Shown here: in pieces, positions 1-10,261 of the stretch
Position numbering within the stretch: the stretch's first letter is position 1
Layout of the letters: every line of letters begins with the position of its first letter
Assembly (NCBI GenBank): GCA_020850455.1
Contig: JADZEQ010000005.1
Location: 594,873 to 658,872, forward strand
From: Sphingomonadaceae bacterium
GTDB taxonomy: Bacteria; Pseudomonadota; Alphaproteobacteria; Sphingomonadales; Sphingomonadaceae
DNA length: 64,000 bases
Direction: 5' to 3'
Notes under the pieces: generated by a model
The model's database searches: none
The model's input: the letters and a program-made list of their open reading frames with translations, nothing else
What the model was told of the DNA's origin: nothing
Position numbers and translations under genes: made by a program

Positions 1-1
1 G

Positions 2-799
2 TGCAGCCATGTCGCGCATGTCGCATCCCCCTTTCCCTTGGGCGTCCCCAAAAATGCCGATGATCTGGTCGTCCCCGCACGCGAAGGGGCGCTGCGCGCG
101 CTGCGCTTTGCCCATGCGGCGGGGGTAAAACGCTTTGTCCTCACCTCCTCCATGGCGGCGATTGCCTATGGCCATGGCAAGGGCGGCGGCACCTTTAGCG
201 AAAAGGATTGGAGCAACCTCGATTCCCCCAGCCTGATGCCCTATCCACGGTCCAAGACCGTCGCCGAACGCGCCGCGCGCGATTGGGTCGCCGCCCATGC
301 GCCCGAAATGGAATTTGCCTCGGTCAATCCGGCGGCGGTTTTCGGCCCGCTGATCAGCGATGATCTGTCAACCTCGATAGAGGTGATCCGCCAGATGCTG
401 ACCGGCAAGGTGCCGATGTGCCCCGATGTCGGTTTTGGTATCATCGACGTGCGCGACGTCGCTGACCTGCATTTTCGCGCATTGACGGCGGACGGGATAA
501 GGGATGAACGCTTTATCGCCTGCGGCGATTTTCTGAAGTTTATCGATATTGCACGGATTTTGCGCGATAATCTGGGCGATGCTGCTGCCAAGGTGCCCAC
601 GCGCAAAATGCCCGACTGGCTGCTGCGCACGATGGCGCTGGTGCGCGGCGAATTAAAGCAAGTGGTCAATGAATTGGGCAATGTCCGCCATGGGGATTCG
701 GGCCACGCCATCGAGCGGCTGGGTTGGCAGATGCGCCCGGCGGAGGAAGCGATATTGGCGAGCGCGCGCGACCTCATCGCTCGCGGGATCGTTACCTGA
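2..799 (+). CDS. NAD-dependent epimerase/dehydratase (extended SDR), 5' end outside window
   Basis: The reading frame is open from base 2, so the gene starts upstream of the window and its Rossmann glycine motif is missing. What remains begins with a HVASPFP motif typical of dihydroflavonol-4-reductase-like extended short-chain dehydrogenases. It then has the LTSS strand and the catalytic YPRSK (Tyr-x-x-x-Lys), followed by the NPAAVFGP substrate-side motif. The family reduces or oxidises carbonyl/hydroxyl groups with NAD(P)H; the substrate here cannot be told. The stop codon overlaps the stop of the convergent regulator gene by 8 bp. Family assignment is firm, specific function is not. Confidence 0.85.
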   Translation, partial: CSHVAHVASPFPLGVPKNADDLVVPAREGALRALRFAHAAGVKRFVLTSSMAAIAYGHGKGGGTFSEKDWSNLDSPSLMPYPRSKTVAERAARDWVAAHAPEMEFASVNPAAVFGPLISDDLSTSIEVIRQMLTGKVPMCPDVGFGIIDVRDVADLHFRALTADGIRDERFIACGDFLKFIDIARILRDNLGDAAAKVPTRKMPDWLLRTMALVRGELKQVVNELGNVRHGDSGHAIERLGWQMRPAEEAILASARDLIARGIVT

Positions 800-2198
800 A
801 ACGATAGGGGACGATGCCGCGCGCATCAGGGTCGATAATGATCGCCCGGTCGCTCGCCGGAAAGGCGCGCTGGTCGCAATCCTCGCGCGGGCAGATGCGG
901 CAGGACGAACCGATGCGTGTTGCCGCCCCCGCGTTGTTGAGGTCCAGCCCATCGGCATAGATGAACTCGCCCGCAAAGCCGGTTTCACAGCCCAATGCCA
1001 CCGCATATCGGCGCGGTGCGCGCTGGTAACTGCCCGATGGTTTGACCAGCCCCTTGGCCATCGACACATAGCGCACCCCGTCGCTGGTTTCGGCCAGCTG
1101 GACGAGGATGCGGTCGGGGATCGCCACCGCCTCATGGACAATCCATAGCGGGCATGCCCCGCCAAAGCGCGCAAATTGCAGGCGGGTGGCCGAATGGCGT
1201 TTGGTGATATTGCCCGCCATATCGACCCGGCAAAAGAAAAAGGGGATGCCACGTTCCCCCTGTCGCTGCAGCGTCGAAAGCCGGTGACACGCCTGTTCAA
1301 AACTGACGCCAAAAATCTGGCATAGCTGGTCGATGTCGTGGCGCACCGTGCGGGCGGCGCTGCGAAATGCGCCATAGGGCATTAGAATCGCGCCTGCCGC
1401 ATAGTTGGCGAGGCCGACGAATAACAGATGCCGCGCCGATGCGGTGCGCAGCCCCGCCCCTTCGACGACCGGCGCAATCGCATCACGCAGCGCCAAAGCC
1501 CCCAATTGGTGCGCCAATTGGAAACGCTGGCTTTCGGGGGGCAGTGCCGCGCCGATCGCCAAATGCCCCATCGTCGCGTCAAATTCGCGCACCGCCACAT
1601 CGCTCGACTGGCTGATCGACAGGCCCAACTGGCTGCGCAAATAGGCTTCGAGCGCGGCGCGGCTAGGGGTTGCGCCACCGCTGGTCAATCGTTCGGCCAA
1701 GCTTTCGGCGGCGCGGTCGATGGCATCGACATAATTGCCGGCATTGTGGAACCAATCGCGCACCTCCTCCCACGGCAGGCGGCTCCCCCCATCGACATCG
1801 CTGGCAATCGCCTCATCAAGCATCTGCAGGCGCTGCCCCGCGTTGCGATAGGCGGCGTGCAGCAGGACGAAACGATCGACCAAGGCCCCCTGTTGCTGTG
1901 CGATGCGCGGCAAATCCTCCGCCGGGGGCAGGGGGGCAAAAATTGGGTCAGCCAGTGCCTCTGCCAAGGCAGCAATGCGGCGGCTGGCATCATCATTTTC
2001 CTGCCAGTCAATTGGAAAGCGGCGCGACAATCGTTCGAGCAGCGCGGGGGTCAAGGGGCGGCTATCCCCTTCCAACTGCGATAAATAGCTAATCGAAATG
2101 TCGAGCAGCGCCGCCATTGCCGACTGTTTCAGCCCCTGCGCGCGCCGCAGCGCGCGCAATTTGGCCCCGGCATAAAGGGGGTGCGGTTTCAAAGCCAT
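792..2198 (-). CDS. XRE-family short-chain acyl-CoA-responsive regulator (RamB/PrpR/ScfR type)
   Basis: A 468-residue cytoplasmic regulator. Residues about 10-65 are a Cro/C1-type helix-turn-helix (GLKQSAMAALLDISISYLSQLEG). The middle is a degenerate ImmA/IrrE-like region in which the usual HELGH is replaced by AHQLG, so no peptidase is expected. The C-terminal DUF2083-type domain carries cysteines at about 349, 404, 433, 436 and 441 (CRICPREDC). Mycobacterial PrpR, a relative, uses cysteines for an Fe-S cluster and binds short-chain acyl-CoA. The gene is divergent from the propionyl-CoA operon, so control of that operon is inferred. An upstream TTG at 2225 would add nine residues but lies in the operator-like palindrome, so the ATG at 2198 was chosen. 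Confidence 0.85.
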   Translation of the reverse strand: MALKPHPLYAGAKLRALRRAQGLKQSAMAALLDISISYLSQLEGDSRPLTPALLERLSRRFPIDWQENDDASRRIAALAEALADPIFAPLPPAEDLPRIAQQQGALVDRFVLLHAAYRNAGQRLQMLDEAIASDVDGGSRLPWEEVRDWFHNAGNYVDAIDRAAESLAERLTSGGATPSRAALEAYLRSQLGLSISQSSDVAVREFDATMGHLAIGAALPPESQRFQLAHQLGALALRDAIAPVVEGAGLRTASARHLLFVGLANYAAGAILMPYGAFRSAARTVRHDIDQLCQIFGVSFEQACHRLSTLQRQGERGIPFFFCRVDMAGNITKRHSATRLQFARFGGACPLWIVHEAVAIPDRILVQLAETSDGVRYVSMAKGLVKPSGSYQRAPRRYAVALGCETGFAGEFIYADGLDLNNAGAATRIGSSCRICPREDCDQRAFPASDRAIIIDPDARGIVPYRFR

Positions 2199-2313
2199 CG
2201 CCGGAGCATAGTGGATATGCCACAATTTTGCAAAATACGACTTTGCATTTTTGCAAAATCACATTGGACAAGCGCCCGAACCACTGTTTAGATGGCCAAA
2301 ATTGGGGAAGTCT
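2199..2313. promoter_or_regulatory. Divergent promoter region with TTTGCAAA-type palindromes
   Basis: This 115-bp gap between the regulator and pccB holds a perfect 12-bp palindrome ATTTTGCAAAAT at 2225-2236, a half site ACTTTGCA at 2240-2247, and a second palindrome TTTTGCAAAA at 2249-2258. The core resembles the AACTTTGCAAA box reported for actinobacterial RamB, a relative of the divergently encoded regulator. The likely role is an operator for both autoregulation and control of the propionate operon; this is inference. A GGGGAAG ribosome binding site precedes the pccB ATG. Confidence 0.6.
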
Positions 2314-3846
2314 ATGTCGGCAAATATCGCAGAAATGGAACGTCGTCGCGCTGCGGCGCAGATTGGCGGCGGGCAAAAGCGCATCGACGCGCAGCATGCC
2401 AAGGGGCGGCTGACCGCGCGCGAGCGGCTCGATGTCCTGCTCGATGAAGGGAGCTTTGAGGAAGTCGACACCCATGTCGAACATAATTGCACCGATTTCG
2501 GCATGGCGGGCAATGTCGTGCCGGGTGATGGCGTGGTTACCGGGTCGGGGACGATCAACGGGCGGCTGGTCTTCGTCTTTTCGCAGGATTTCACGGTATT
2601 CGGCGGTTCCTTGTCCGAACGCCATGCGCAAAAAATCTGCAAGGTGATGGACATGGCGATGCGGCTTGGCGCGCCGGTCATCGGCCTTAATGATAGCGGG
2701 GGCGCGCGCATCCAAGAAGGGGTGGCGAGCCTTGGCGGCTATGCGGAGGTTTTTCAGCGTAACGTATTGGCATCGGGCGTTGTGCCGCAAATTTCGATGA
2801 TCATGGGGCCATGTGCCGGGGGGGCTGTCTATTCCCCGGCGATGACCGACTTCATCTTCATGGTGAAGGATTCATCCTATATGTTCGTCACTGGCCCCGA
2901 TGTCGTCAAAACCGTGACCAATGAGGTGGTAACGCAGGAGGAATTGGGCGGGGCGAGCGCGCATACGGTAAAATCGGGCGTCGCCGATCTGGGCTTTGAA
3001 AATGACATTGAAGCTCTGTTGCAACTGCGCGAATTTTTTGACTTCCTGCCCGAAAATAACCGCGCTGGCGTACCCGAACGGCCGAGCAGCGACCCATGGG
3101 ACCGGCAGGAACCCAGCCTCGACACGCTGATCCCGCCCAGCGCCAACCAGCCCTATGACATGCACGAATGCATCCGCAAAATCGTCGATGAAGGGACATT
3201 TTTTGAGCTGCAACCCACCTATGCCGGCAATATTCTGATCGGCTTTGCGCGGGTGGAGGGGCGGACGGTTGGCATCGTCGCCAACCAGCCGATGGTGCTG
3301 GCCGGGTGCCTCGACATCAATGCCTCCAAAAAGGCGGGGCGCTTTGTCCGTTTCTGCGATGCTTTTGACATCCCGATCATCACCTTGGTCGATGTGCCCG
3401 GCTTTTTGCCCGGCGTCGCGCAGGAACATGGCGGCATCATCAAAAACGGCGCCAAATTGCTCTTTGCCTATGCCGAAGCGACGGTGCCCAAAATCACCGT
3501 CATTACGCGCAAAGCCTATGGCGGGGCCTATGACGTCATGGCGTCCAAACATTTGCGCGGCGATTTAAACTATGCGTGGCCGACCGCCGAAATTGCGGTG
3601 ATGGGGGCCAAGGGCGCGGTGGAGATTATTTTTCGCAGCGACATGGGTGACCCCGAAAAAATCGCCGAACGGACGCGCGAATATGAAGAACGCTTTGCCA
3701 ATCCCTTTGTCGCGGCGTCACGCGGCTATATTGATGAGGTGATCTACCCCCATTCAACGCGCAAACGCATCGCGCTGGGCTTGCGCAAATTGCGCAATAA
3801 GGGCCTCGAAAATCCGTGGAAAAAACATGACAATATCCCGCTTTAA
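2314..3846 (+). CDS. pccB: Propionyl-CoA carboxylase beta (carboxyltransferase) subunit
   Basis: A 510-residue carboxyltransferase that moves CO2 from carboxybiotin on PccA to propionyl-CoA, giving (S)-methylmalonyl-CoA. The two crotonase-like halves are visible. Oxyanion/CoA motifs GGARIQEG (about 129-136) and [12 protein letters not shown] (about 165-176) lie in the first half, and [10 protein letters not shown] (about 400-409) in the second. Asp407 in that last motif matches the residue that sets propionyl-CoA preference in Streptomyces PccB. The ATG at 2314 follows a GGGGAAG site; the upstream in-frame extension reads through the operator region and is rejected. It is the first gene of the operon, 27 bp before mce. 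Confidence 0.95.
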   Translation: MSANIAEMERRRAAAQIGGGQKRIDAQHAKGRLTARERLDVLLDEGSFEEVDTHVEHNCTDFGMAGNVVPGDGVVTGSGTINGRLVFVFSQDFTVFGGSLSERHAQKICKVMDMAMRLGAPVIGLNDSGGARIQEGVASLGGYAEVFQRNVLASGVVPQISMIMGPCAGGAVYSPAMTDFIFMVKDSSYMFVTGPDVVKTVTNEVVTQEELGGASAHTVKSGVADLGFENDIEALLQLREFFDFLPENNRAGVPERPSSDPWDRQEPSLDTLIPPSANQPYDMHECIRKIVDEGTFFELQPTYAGNILIGFARVEGRTVGIVANQPMVLAGCLDINASKKAGRFVRFCDAFDIPIITLVDVPGFLPGVAQEHGGIIKNGAKLLFAYAEATVPKITVITRKAYGGAYDVMASKHLRGDLNYAWPTAEIAVMGAKGAVEIIFRSDMGDPEKIAERTREYEERFANPFVAASRGYIDEVIYPHSTRKRIALGLRKLRNKGLENPWKKHDNIPL

Positions 3847-3873
3847 TCAAGCGGCAGTGCAGGGGATACAGCG

Positions 3874-4317
3874 ATGAAACTCGGCCGCCTTAACCATATT
3901 GGCATTGCAACGCCCTCCATCGCCGACAGTATCGCCTTTTACCGCGATGTGATGGGCGCGACGCATATCCACGCCCCCTTTGACATGCCCGAACAGGGGG
4001 TGAAGGTCTGTTTTGTCGATACGCCCGGCGCGGACGGGGCGATGGCGGGCACGCAGATTGAACTTATCGAGCCTTTGCCGGGCAATGCCAGCATAACAGG
4101 CTTCCTCGAACGCAATCCGCAGGGCGGGCAGCACCATATTTGTTACGAGGTGGCGGATATCCACGCCGCCAAATCATGGTTTGAGGGGCAGGGTAAACGC
4201 GTGCTCGGCGATATTCGCATCGGCGCGCATGGCACGCCGATTTTCTTTGTCCATCCGCGCGATATGCAGGGCATTTTGACCGAAATTATGGAAACGCCAA
4301 AGGGGGCGCACGCATGA
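3874..4317 (+). CDS. mce: Methylmalonyl-CoA epimerase
   Basis: A 147-residue VOC-fold metalloenzyme that interconverts the S and R epimers of methylmalonyl-CoA between the carboxylase and the mutase. The N-terminus LGRLNHIGIATPSI contains the first metal-ligand His. QIELIEPL, HHICYEV and a C-terminal GILTEIMETP supply the further ligands and strands expected of the family, and the length is normal. An AGGGGATACAGCG leader gives a reasonable ribosome site. Its end overlaps the next gene by ATGA, which points to translational coupling. Confidence 0.95.
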   Translation: MKLGRLNHIGIATPSIADSIAFYRDVMGATHIHAPFDMPEQGVKVCFVDTPGADGAMAGTQIELIEPLPGNASITGFLERNPQGGQHHICYEVADIHAAKSWFEGQGKRVLGDIRIGAHGTPIFFVHPRDMQGILTEIMETPKGAHA

Positions 4318-5096
4318 CCTATACGACGATCAACCTCGATATTGCTGACCAGATTGCCACGCTGACGCTCAATCGGCCCGAACGGCTCAACGCCATGTCG
4401 GTCGAAATGGGGGAGGAGATTGGCGATGCGCTGCTTCACCTCGATGACGCCCGCGTCCTCCTCATCACCGGCGAAGGGCGCGCATTTTGTTCGGGGGCGG
4501 ATTTGGCGGCGCGCGGTGAACGCTCGGTCGGCGGAGGGGAGGGGGCCTATCGCGCGCTCACCCGCTGTTATAATCCGCTGATGCTGAGCCTCGCCAAATT
4601 GCCGATGCCGATTGTAACCGCGGTCAACGGCCCGGCGGCGGGGATTGGGTGCAGCCTCGCGCTCGCGGGGGATTTCGTCATCGCAGGGGAAAGCGGCTAT
4701 TTCCTGCAGGCCTTTGTCAACATCGGCCTCGTCCCCGATGGCGGCGCGACATGGATGCTGCCGCGCTTGATCGGCAAGGCACGGGCGACCGAAATGATGA
4801 TGTTGGGGGAAAAGGTCGGTGGGGCAAAGGCGGCCGAATGGGGGCTTGCCTATCAATGCGTTGCCGATGCCGAGTTGCAGGCGGTGGCACGCGCGCTCGC
4901 CGCACGGCTAGCCACTGGACCGACGGTCGCTTATGCGCAGATGCGCCGCAACATATTGATCGCGCTGGAGGCTGATTATGGCAGCGCGATGCAGGCCGAG
5001 GCGGAGGGGCAGCGGATCGCCGGTTCCTCGCGCGACGCGATGGAGGGGGGCATGGCCTTTCTCCAAAAGCGCAAGGCGGCATTTGAAGGACGGTAA
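4314..5096 (+). CDS. Enoyl-CoA hydratase/isomerase family protein (PaaG-like)
   Basis: A 260-residue crotonase. The CoA-binding segment [11 protein letters not shown] near residue 20, the [11 protein letters not shown] loop (about 60-70), the oxyanion helix [16 protein letters not shown] (about 104-119) and [21 protein letters not shown] (about 132-152) are all present. This last motif is close to the PaaG/PaaF group. It probably hydrates or isomerises an enoyl-CoA that feeds propionyl-CoA, but the substrate is unknown. It is coupled to mce by an ATGA overlap and lies 1 bp before the mutase, so it belongs to the same operon. Confidence 0.9.
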   Translation: MTYTTINLDIADQIATLTLNRPERLNAMSVEMGEEIGDALLHLDDARVLLITGEGRAFCSGADLAARGERSVGGGEGAYRALTRCYNPLMLSLAKLPMPIVTAVNGPAAGIGCSLALAGDFVIAGESGYFLQAFVNIGLVPDGGATWMLPRLIGKARATEMMMLGEKVGGAKAAEWGLAYQCVADAELQAVARALAARLATGPTVAYAQMRRNILIALEADYGSAMQAEAEGQRIAGSSRDAMEGGMAFLQKRKAAFEGR

Positions 5097-5097
5097 A

Positions 5098-7236
5098 ATG
5101 GCAGATTTGGGTGACTGGCAGGCTGCCGCCGCCAAGGAAGTGAAGGGCAAAAACCTCCTCTGGCAAACGCCAGAGGGGATAGAGGTGAAGCCGCTCTATA
5201 CGGCAGCCGACCTGCCCGGTGACCCCGGCCTACCCGGCTTTGCGCCCTTTACGCGCGGGGTGCGCGCGTCGATGTATGCCGGGCGGCCATGGACAATTCG
5301 CCAATATGCCGGCTTTTCGACGGCGGAGGAATCCAACGCCTTTTACCGGCGCAACCTGGCCGCCGGGCAAAAGGGGCTCAGCGTCGCCTTCGACCTTGCC
5401 ACCCATCGCGGCTATGACAGCGACCATCCACGCGTCGTCGGCGACGTGGGAAAAGCGGGGGTCGCCATCGACAGTGTGGAGGATATGAAAATCCTCTTTG
5501 ACGGCATCCCGCTCGACCAAATGTCGGTCAGCATGACGATGAATGGCGCGGTCATCCCCATCCTCGCCTTTTTCATCGTGGCGGGGGAAGAGCAGGGGGT
5601 CGAACGCCACCTGCTCGACGGGACGATCCAGAACGACATTTTAAAGGAGTTCATGGTCCGCAACACCTATATCTACCCGCCCGAACCTAGCATGCGGATC
5701 ATCAGCGACATTTTCGGGTACACGTCGCGCGAAATGCCGAAATTCAACAGCATCTCCATCTCCGGCTATCATATGCAGGAAGCCGGGGCGACACAGGTGC
5801 AAGAGCTGGCCTTCACCATCGCCGATGGCATTGAATATGTGCAATATGGCGTGGCATCGGGACTGGATATTGACCAGTTCGCAGGCCGCCTCAGCTTCTT
5901 TTTCGCCATCGGCATGAATTTCTTCATGGAAGTGGCGAAATTGCGTGCCGCGCGCGTGCTGTGGCACCGGGCAATGACCAAATTGGGCGCCAAGTCCGAA
6001 CGGTCCAAGATGCTGCGCACCCATTGCCAGACGTCGGGCGTGTCGCTGACCGAACAAGACCCCTATAATAATGTCATCCGCACGACGATGGAGGCGATGG
6101 CCGCGATGCTGGGCGGCACCCAATCGCTCCACACCAATGCGCTCGACGAAGCAATTGCGCTTCCCACCGATTTTTCGGCCCGCATCGCGCGCAATACGCA
6201 GATCATCATCCAGGAGGAAAGCGGCATGTGCAATGTCGTCGACCCGCTGGGTGGCAGCTATTATGTCGAGGCGCTGACCCAGCAATTGGTTGATGCCGCC
6301 CAAGCGATTATCGATCGGGTTGCGGCAGAGGGCGGCATGGCCAAAGCGGTCGCCGCCGGCTGGCCCAAGGCGATGATCGAGGAAGCTGCCGCCGCGCGGC
6401 AGGCGCGGGTCGACCGGGGCGATGATGTGATCGTTGGGGTCAATAAATATCGCCTGGCCAACGAAGATTTGCTCGACACATTGGAGGTGGACAATAGCGC
6501 GGTGCGCGAAGCCCAGGTTGCGCGCCTGCGCGATGTGCGCGCCAAACGCGACGAAGCAGCCTGTCAGGCCGCGCTGAAGGCGTTGAGCGCTGCCGCCGCC
6601 GCACCGCAGTCGATCGAAAACAACCTCCTCGCCCATGCGGTGACAGCGGCGCGCGCGCGCGCCACCTTGGGGGAGATATCGAGTGCGATGGAGGCCGCCT
6701 TTGGCCGTTATGGCACTGTGCCGACCCCGGTTTCGGGGATTTATGCGGCGCCCTATGCCAATGACCCGCGCTGGGCGCAGGTGGTCGCGGGCGTTTCGGC
6801 GGTCGAACGGCGTTTGGGGCGCAAACCCAAGATACTTATCGCCAAAATGGGGCAGGATGGGCATGACCGGGGGGCCAATGTCGTCGCCTCTGCCTTTGCC
6901 GATATGGGGTTTGAGATTATTTCCGGCCCATTGTTCCAGACCCCCGAAGAAACGGTGGTGCTCGCCATATCCAACGGGGTTGATGCGGTTGGCGCATCCA
7001 GCCTAGCCGCCGGGCACAAAACCTTGATACCGGAGCTGATCGGCGGGTTAAGGGCTGCGGGACGCGGCGATATAAAAGTAATTGCGGGCGGGGTAATTCC
7101 CCCGCAGGATTATGATTTTCTGCGCAATGCCGGAGTGCAGGGCATTTATGGGCCGGGCAGCAACATCGTTGAATGTGCCGCCGATGTGCTGACCCTGCTC
7201 GGCCACAATATGCCACCATTGGGGGAAGCAGCATGA
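5098..7236 (+). CDS. scpA: Methylmalonyl-CoA mutase, adenosylcobalamin-dependent
   Basis: A 712-residue single-chain mutase converting (R)-methylmalonyl-CoA to succinyl-CoA. The N-terminal TIM-barrel shows [19 protein letters not shown] and [20 protein letters not shown]. The C-terminal B12 domain begins near residue 575 and has the base-off cobalamin ligand motif QDGHDRG, with the ligand His at about 589. The reading frame extends upstream into the hydratase gene, but the ATG at 5098 gives the family N-terminus. The stop overlaps the bioB start by ATGA. It needs adenosylcobalamin, consistent with B12 uptake encoded at the right end of this window. Confidence 0.97.
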   Translation: MADLGDWQAAAAKEVKGKNLLWQTPEGIEVKPLYTAADLPGDPGLPGFAPFTRGVRASMYAGRPWTIRQYAGFSTAEESNAFYRRNLAAGQKGLSVAFDLATHRGYDSDHPRVVGDVGKAGVAIDSVEDMKILFDGIPLDQMSVSMTMNGAVIPILAFFIVAGEEQGVERHLLDGTIQNDILKEFMVRNTYIYPPEPSMRIISDIFGYTSREMPKFNSISISGYHMQEAGATQVQELAFTIADGIEYVQYGVASGLDIDQFAGRLSFFFAIGMNFFMEVAKLRAARVLWHRAMTKLGAKSERSKMLRTHCQTSGVSLTEQDPYNNVIRTTMEAMAAMLGGTQSLHTNALDEAIALPTDFSARIARNTQIIIQEESGMCNVVDPLGGSYYVEALTQQLVDAAQAIIDRVAAEGGMAKAVAAGWPKAMIEEAAAARQARVDRGDDVIVGVNKYRLANEDLLDTLEVDNSAVREAQVARLRDVRAKRDEAACQAALKALSAAAAAPQSIENNLLAHAVTAARARATLGEISSAMEAAFGRYGTVPTPVSGIYAAPYANDPRWAQVVAGVSAVERRLGRKPKILIAKMGQDGHDRGANVVASAFADMGFEIISGPLFQTPEETVVLAISNGVDAVGASSLAAGHKTLIPELIGGLRAAGRGDIKVIAGGVIPPQDYDFLRNAGVQGIYGPGSNIVECAADVLTLLGHNMPPLGEAA

Positions 7237-8240
7237 CGGTGCGCAGCGATTGGACGCGCGATGAAATCGCCGCATTATTCGACCTGCCGTTCGATGAACT
7301 CGTCTTTCAGGCGGCCAGCGTCCACCGCGCCCACCATGCGGTGGGGCAGATCCAGCTTTGCACCCTGCTCAGCATCAAAACCGGCGGTTGCCCCGAAGAC
7401 TGCGGCTATTGCAGCCAGTCGGTAAAGGCCGACAGCGGGGTGGCGGCCACCAAGCTGATGGACGTGCAGGCGGTGCTGCAAAAGGCGGCGGAGGCTGCCG
7501 ACGCTGGTTCCAAGCGTTTCTGCATGGGGGCGGCGTGGCGCAACCCAAAGGACAGGGACATGCCCGCCATCGTCGAAATGGTACGCGGCGTGCGCCAGAT
7601 GGGCATGGAAACCTGCATGACGCTCGGCATGTTGACGCCGGGACAGGCCGCAACATTGGCCGAAGCCGGCCTCGATTATTACAACCATAATATCGATACA
7701 TCACCCGAACGCTATGGCGACATCATCACCACGCGGACGATGGCCGACCGGCTCGATACGCTGGCCCATGTTCGCGCGGCGGGGATAAATGTGTGTAGTG
7801 GCGGCATTGTCGGCATGGGGGAAAGCCGCGCCGACCGGGTCGGCTTTATCCACACGCTGGCAACGCTCGAACGCCATCCCGAAAGCGTGCCGGTCAATGC
7901 GCTGGTGCCGGTCAAAGGCACGGTGTTGGGCGACATGCTCGCCGATACGCCGCTCGCCAAAATCGACGATATAGAATTTGTCCGCACCATTGCGGTTGCG
8001 CGCATCACCATGCCGATGAGCATGGTGCGGCTGAGCGCGGGGCGTGAAAGCATGTCGGAGTCTACACAGGCGCTCTGCTTTCTTGCCGGGGCGAACAGCA
8101 TCTTTACCGGCGACAAATTACTGACCACCGCAAACGCGGGCGATGACAAGGATGCAGCGATGCTCGCCAAACTTGGTTTGCGCGCCATGGTGGCGGAGGA
8201 ACCGTTGCGCGCCTGCAAATCATTACAAGCGGCGGAATAG
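7233..8240 (+). CDS. bioB: Biotin synthase
   Basis: A 335-residue radical-SAM enzyme that inserts sulfur into dethiobiotin. The 4Fe-4S site is CPEDCGYC (Cys53, 57, 60). Other hallmarks are [30 protein letters not shown], the NVCSGG cysteine and the VRLSAGR arginine that bind the auxiliary 2Fe-2S cluster. It lies between the mutase and pccA rather than with other biotin genes; bioA, bioF and bioD are not in the window. It overlaps the mutase stop by ATGA and precedes pccA by 10 bp, so it should be co-expressed with the biotin-dependent carboxylase. Confidence 0.97.
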   Translation: MTVRSDWTRDEIAALFDLPFDELVFQAASVHRAHHAVGQIQLCTLLSIKTGGCPEDCGYCSQSVKADSGVAATKLMDVQAVLQKAAEAADAGSKRFCMGAAWRNPKDRDMPAIVEMVRGVRQMGMETCMTLGMLTPGQAATLAEAGLDYYNHNIDTSPERYGDIITTRTMADRLDTLAHVRAAGINVCSGGIVGMGESRADRVGFIHTLATLERHPESVPVNALVPVKGTVLGDMLADTPLAKIDDIEFVRTIAVARITMPMSMVRLSAGRESMSESTQALCFLAGANSIFTGDKLLTTANAGDDKDAAMLAKLGLRAMVAEEPLRACKSLQAAE

Positions 8241-8250
8241 GAATAGATTG

Positions 8251-10257
8251 ATGTTTTCCAAAATCCTGATTGCCAATCGTGGCGAAATCGCCTGCCGCGT
8301 TATCAAGACCGCGCGACGCATGGGCATTGCCACTGTCGCGGTTTATTCGGATGCCGATGCGCGCGCGCCCTTTGTCGAGATGGCCGACGAAGCCGTCCAC
8401 ATCGGCCCATCGCCTGCCGCCCAATCCTATTTGCTGGCGGACAAGATTATCGCCGCCTGCAAGGCAACGGGGGCAGAGGCGGTGCACCCCGGCTATGGCT
8501 TTTTATCCGAACGGACCAGCTTTGCCGAGGCATTGGCGGCAGAGGGCATCGCCTTTATCGGCCCGCCCGTCGGGGCCATCGCCGCGATGGGCGACAAGAT
8601 TGAATCCAAAAAACTGGCGCTGTCCGCAGGGGTCAATGTCGTCCCGGGCTTTGTCGGCGAAATCACCGATACCGACCATGCGGTGCAGATATCGAACGAC
8701 ATCGGCTATCCGGTAATGATGAAGGCGTCGGCAGGCGGCGGGGGCAAGGGGATGCGCCTTGCCTATGACGAAGCGGACGTTCGCGAAAATTTCGAAAGCG
8801 TCAAACGCGAAGGCCTGTCGAGCTTTGGCGATGACCGGGTTTTCATCGAAAAATTCATCGTCAACCCGCGCCACATCGAAATCCAGATTTTGGGCGATCA
8901 GCACGGCAATATAATCTACCTCAACGAACGCGAATGTTCGATCCAGCGCCGCCACCAAAAGGTGGTGGAGGAAGCACCATCGCCCTTTGTCACCCCCAAA
9001 ATGCGCCGCGCAATGGGTGAACAATGCGTCGCGTTGGCCAGAGCAGTTGGCTATTATAGCGCGGGAACGGTCGAGTTGATCGTCTCTGGCGCTGATCCGA
9101 CCGGTGAAAGTTTCTACTTTCTCGAAATGAACACCCGTTTGCAGGTCGAACATCCGGTGACAGAGGCAATCACCGGCATCGACCTTGTCGAACAAATGAT
9201 CCGCGTTGCAGCGGGCGAAAAGCTCAGCCTCACGCAGGATGATGTGGGGATTGACGGCTGGGCGATCGAAAATCGCGTCTATGCGGAGGATCCCTATCGC
9301 GGATTTCTGCCCTCGACCGGACGGATCAGCCGTTATGCGCCACCCGTTACCCCATGGGCGGGCGATACGCGCGGGGTTGACGGCGTGCGCGTTGATGACG
9401 GGGTCCGCGATGGCGGGGAGGTCAGCATTTATTATGACCCGATGATCGCCAAGCTCATCACATGGGGCAAGACTCGCGATGCAGCAGCGGACAAACAAAT
9501 CGCCGCGCTCGACGCCTTTGCGTTGGAGGGGTTGGGGCATAATATCGACTTTCTGTCGGCCATCATGCAGCACCCGCGCTTTCGCAGCGGCAATCTGACC
9601 ACCGGCTTTATTGCAGAGGAATATCCCGACGGTTTTCACGGCGCGCCCGCCGATGCAGCGACGACCACCGCGCTCGCCGCCATCGCTGGATTTGTTGCAA
9701 CAGCAGAGGCGGACCGCGCGCGCCAGATTGATGGACAATTGGGGGATAATCTGCCGCCGCCTGCGGATTGGGCGGTAAAAATCGACGGCGTGGAACATGA
9801 TGTGGCGATGGCCGATGGCGCCATCAGCGTTGACGGCACCGAATATGACCTGTCGATGGAATATGTGCCGGGCGATCGGCTGGTCCATGCCGAAGCGGCG
9901 GGACAGGCGATTAGCGTCAAACTGCGCGCTACAGGCACAGGGTTTCACCTGACGACGCGTGGTGCCAGCCATAATGTCCGCGTGCTGCCGCGCCATATTG
10001 TACATCTGGCGCAGCATATGATTGAAAAAACGCCGCCTGACCTCAGCAAATATCTGCTCTGCCCGATGCCGGGGCTGCTTACGCAACTGCACGTCGCGGC
10101 GGATGATAAGGTGGAGGCTGGCCAACCGCTCGCCACGGTGGAGGCGATGAAGATGGAAAATATCCTCCGCGCCGAAAAATCGGGCGTGGTCAAAACCGTC
10201 AATGCCGCCGCCGGGGACAGTCTGGCGGTCGATGCGGTGATTTTGGAACTGGAGTAG
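8251..10257 (+). CDS. pccA: Propionyl-CoA carboxylase alpha (biotin carboxylase/BCCP) subunit
   Basis: A 668-residue protein. The biotin carboxylase ATP-grasp region (about 1-450) starts FSKILIANRGEIACRVI and carries KASAGGGGKGMR and EMNTRLQVEHPVTE. A BT linker follows, and a C-terminal biotinyl domain has EAMKMEN with the biotinylated Lys at about 634, 34 residues from the end as expected. It works with PccB at the other end of the same operon. The ATG at 8251 was chosen over an upstream extension into bioB because it gives the canonical N-terminus. It ends 4 bp before the convergent cyclase gene. Confidence 0.97.
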   Translation: MFSKILIANRGEIACRVIKTARRMGIATVAVYSDADARAPFVEMADEAVHIGPSPAAQSYLLADKIIAACKATGAEAVHPGYGFLSERTSFAEALAAEGIAFIGPPVGAIAAMGDKIESKKLALSAGVNVVPGFVGEITDTDHAVQISNDIGYPVMMKASAGGGGKGMRLAYDEADVRENFESVKREGLSSFGDDRVFIEKFIVNPRHIEIQILGDQHGNIIYLNERECSIQRRHQKVVEEAPSPFVTPKMRRAMGEQCVALARAVGYYSAGTVELIVSGADPTGESFYFLEMNTRLQVEHPVTEAITGIDLVEQMIRVAAGEKLSLTQDDVGIDGWAIENRVYAEDPYRGFLPSTGRISRYAPPVTPWAGDTRGVDGVRVDDGVRDGGEVSIYYDPMIAKLITWGKTRDAAADKQIAALDAFALEGLGHNIDFLSAIMQHPRFRSGNLTTGFIAEEYPDGFHGAPADAATTTALAAIAGFVATAEADRARQIDGQLGDNLPPPADWAVKIDGVEHDVAMADGAISVDGTEYDLSMEYVPGDRLVHAEAAGQAISVKLRATGTGFHLTTRGASHNVRVLPRHIVHLAQHMIEKTPPDLSKYLLCPMPGLLTQLHVAADDKVEAGQPLATVEAMKMENILRAEKSGVVKTVNAAAGDSLAVDAVILELE

Positions 10258-10261
10258 GGCG

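Noticed and set aside
2251-2313. N-terminal extension of pccB
   Set aside because: The added 21 residues are encoded by the operator/promoter region, and the ATG at 2314 has a proper ribosome site and the family N-terminus.
5641-6864. 407-codon minus-strand frame opposite the mutase gene
   Set aside because: Fully inside scpA on the opposite strand and without any recognisable motif.
8503-10125. 540-codon open frame on the minus strand opposite pccA
   Set aside because: It lies wholly antisense to a clear pccA, has no recognisable domain, and its composition (rich in Arg, His, Cys, Gln) is that of a shadow frame in GC-rich DNA.
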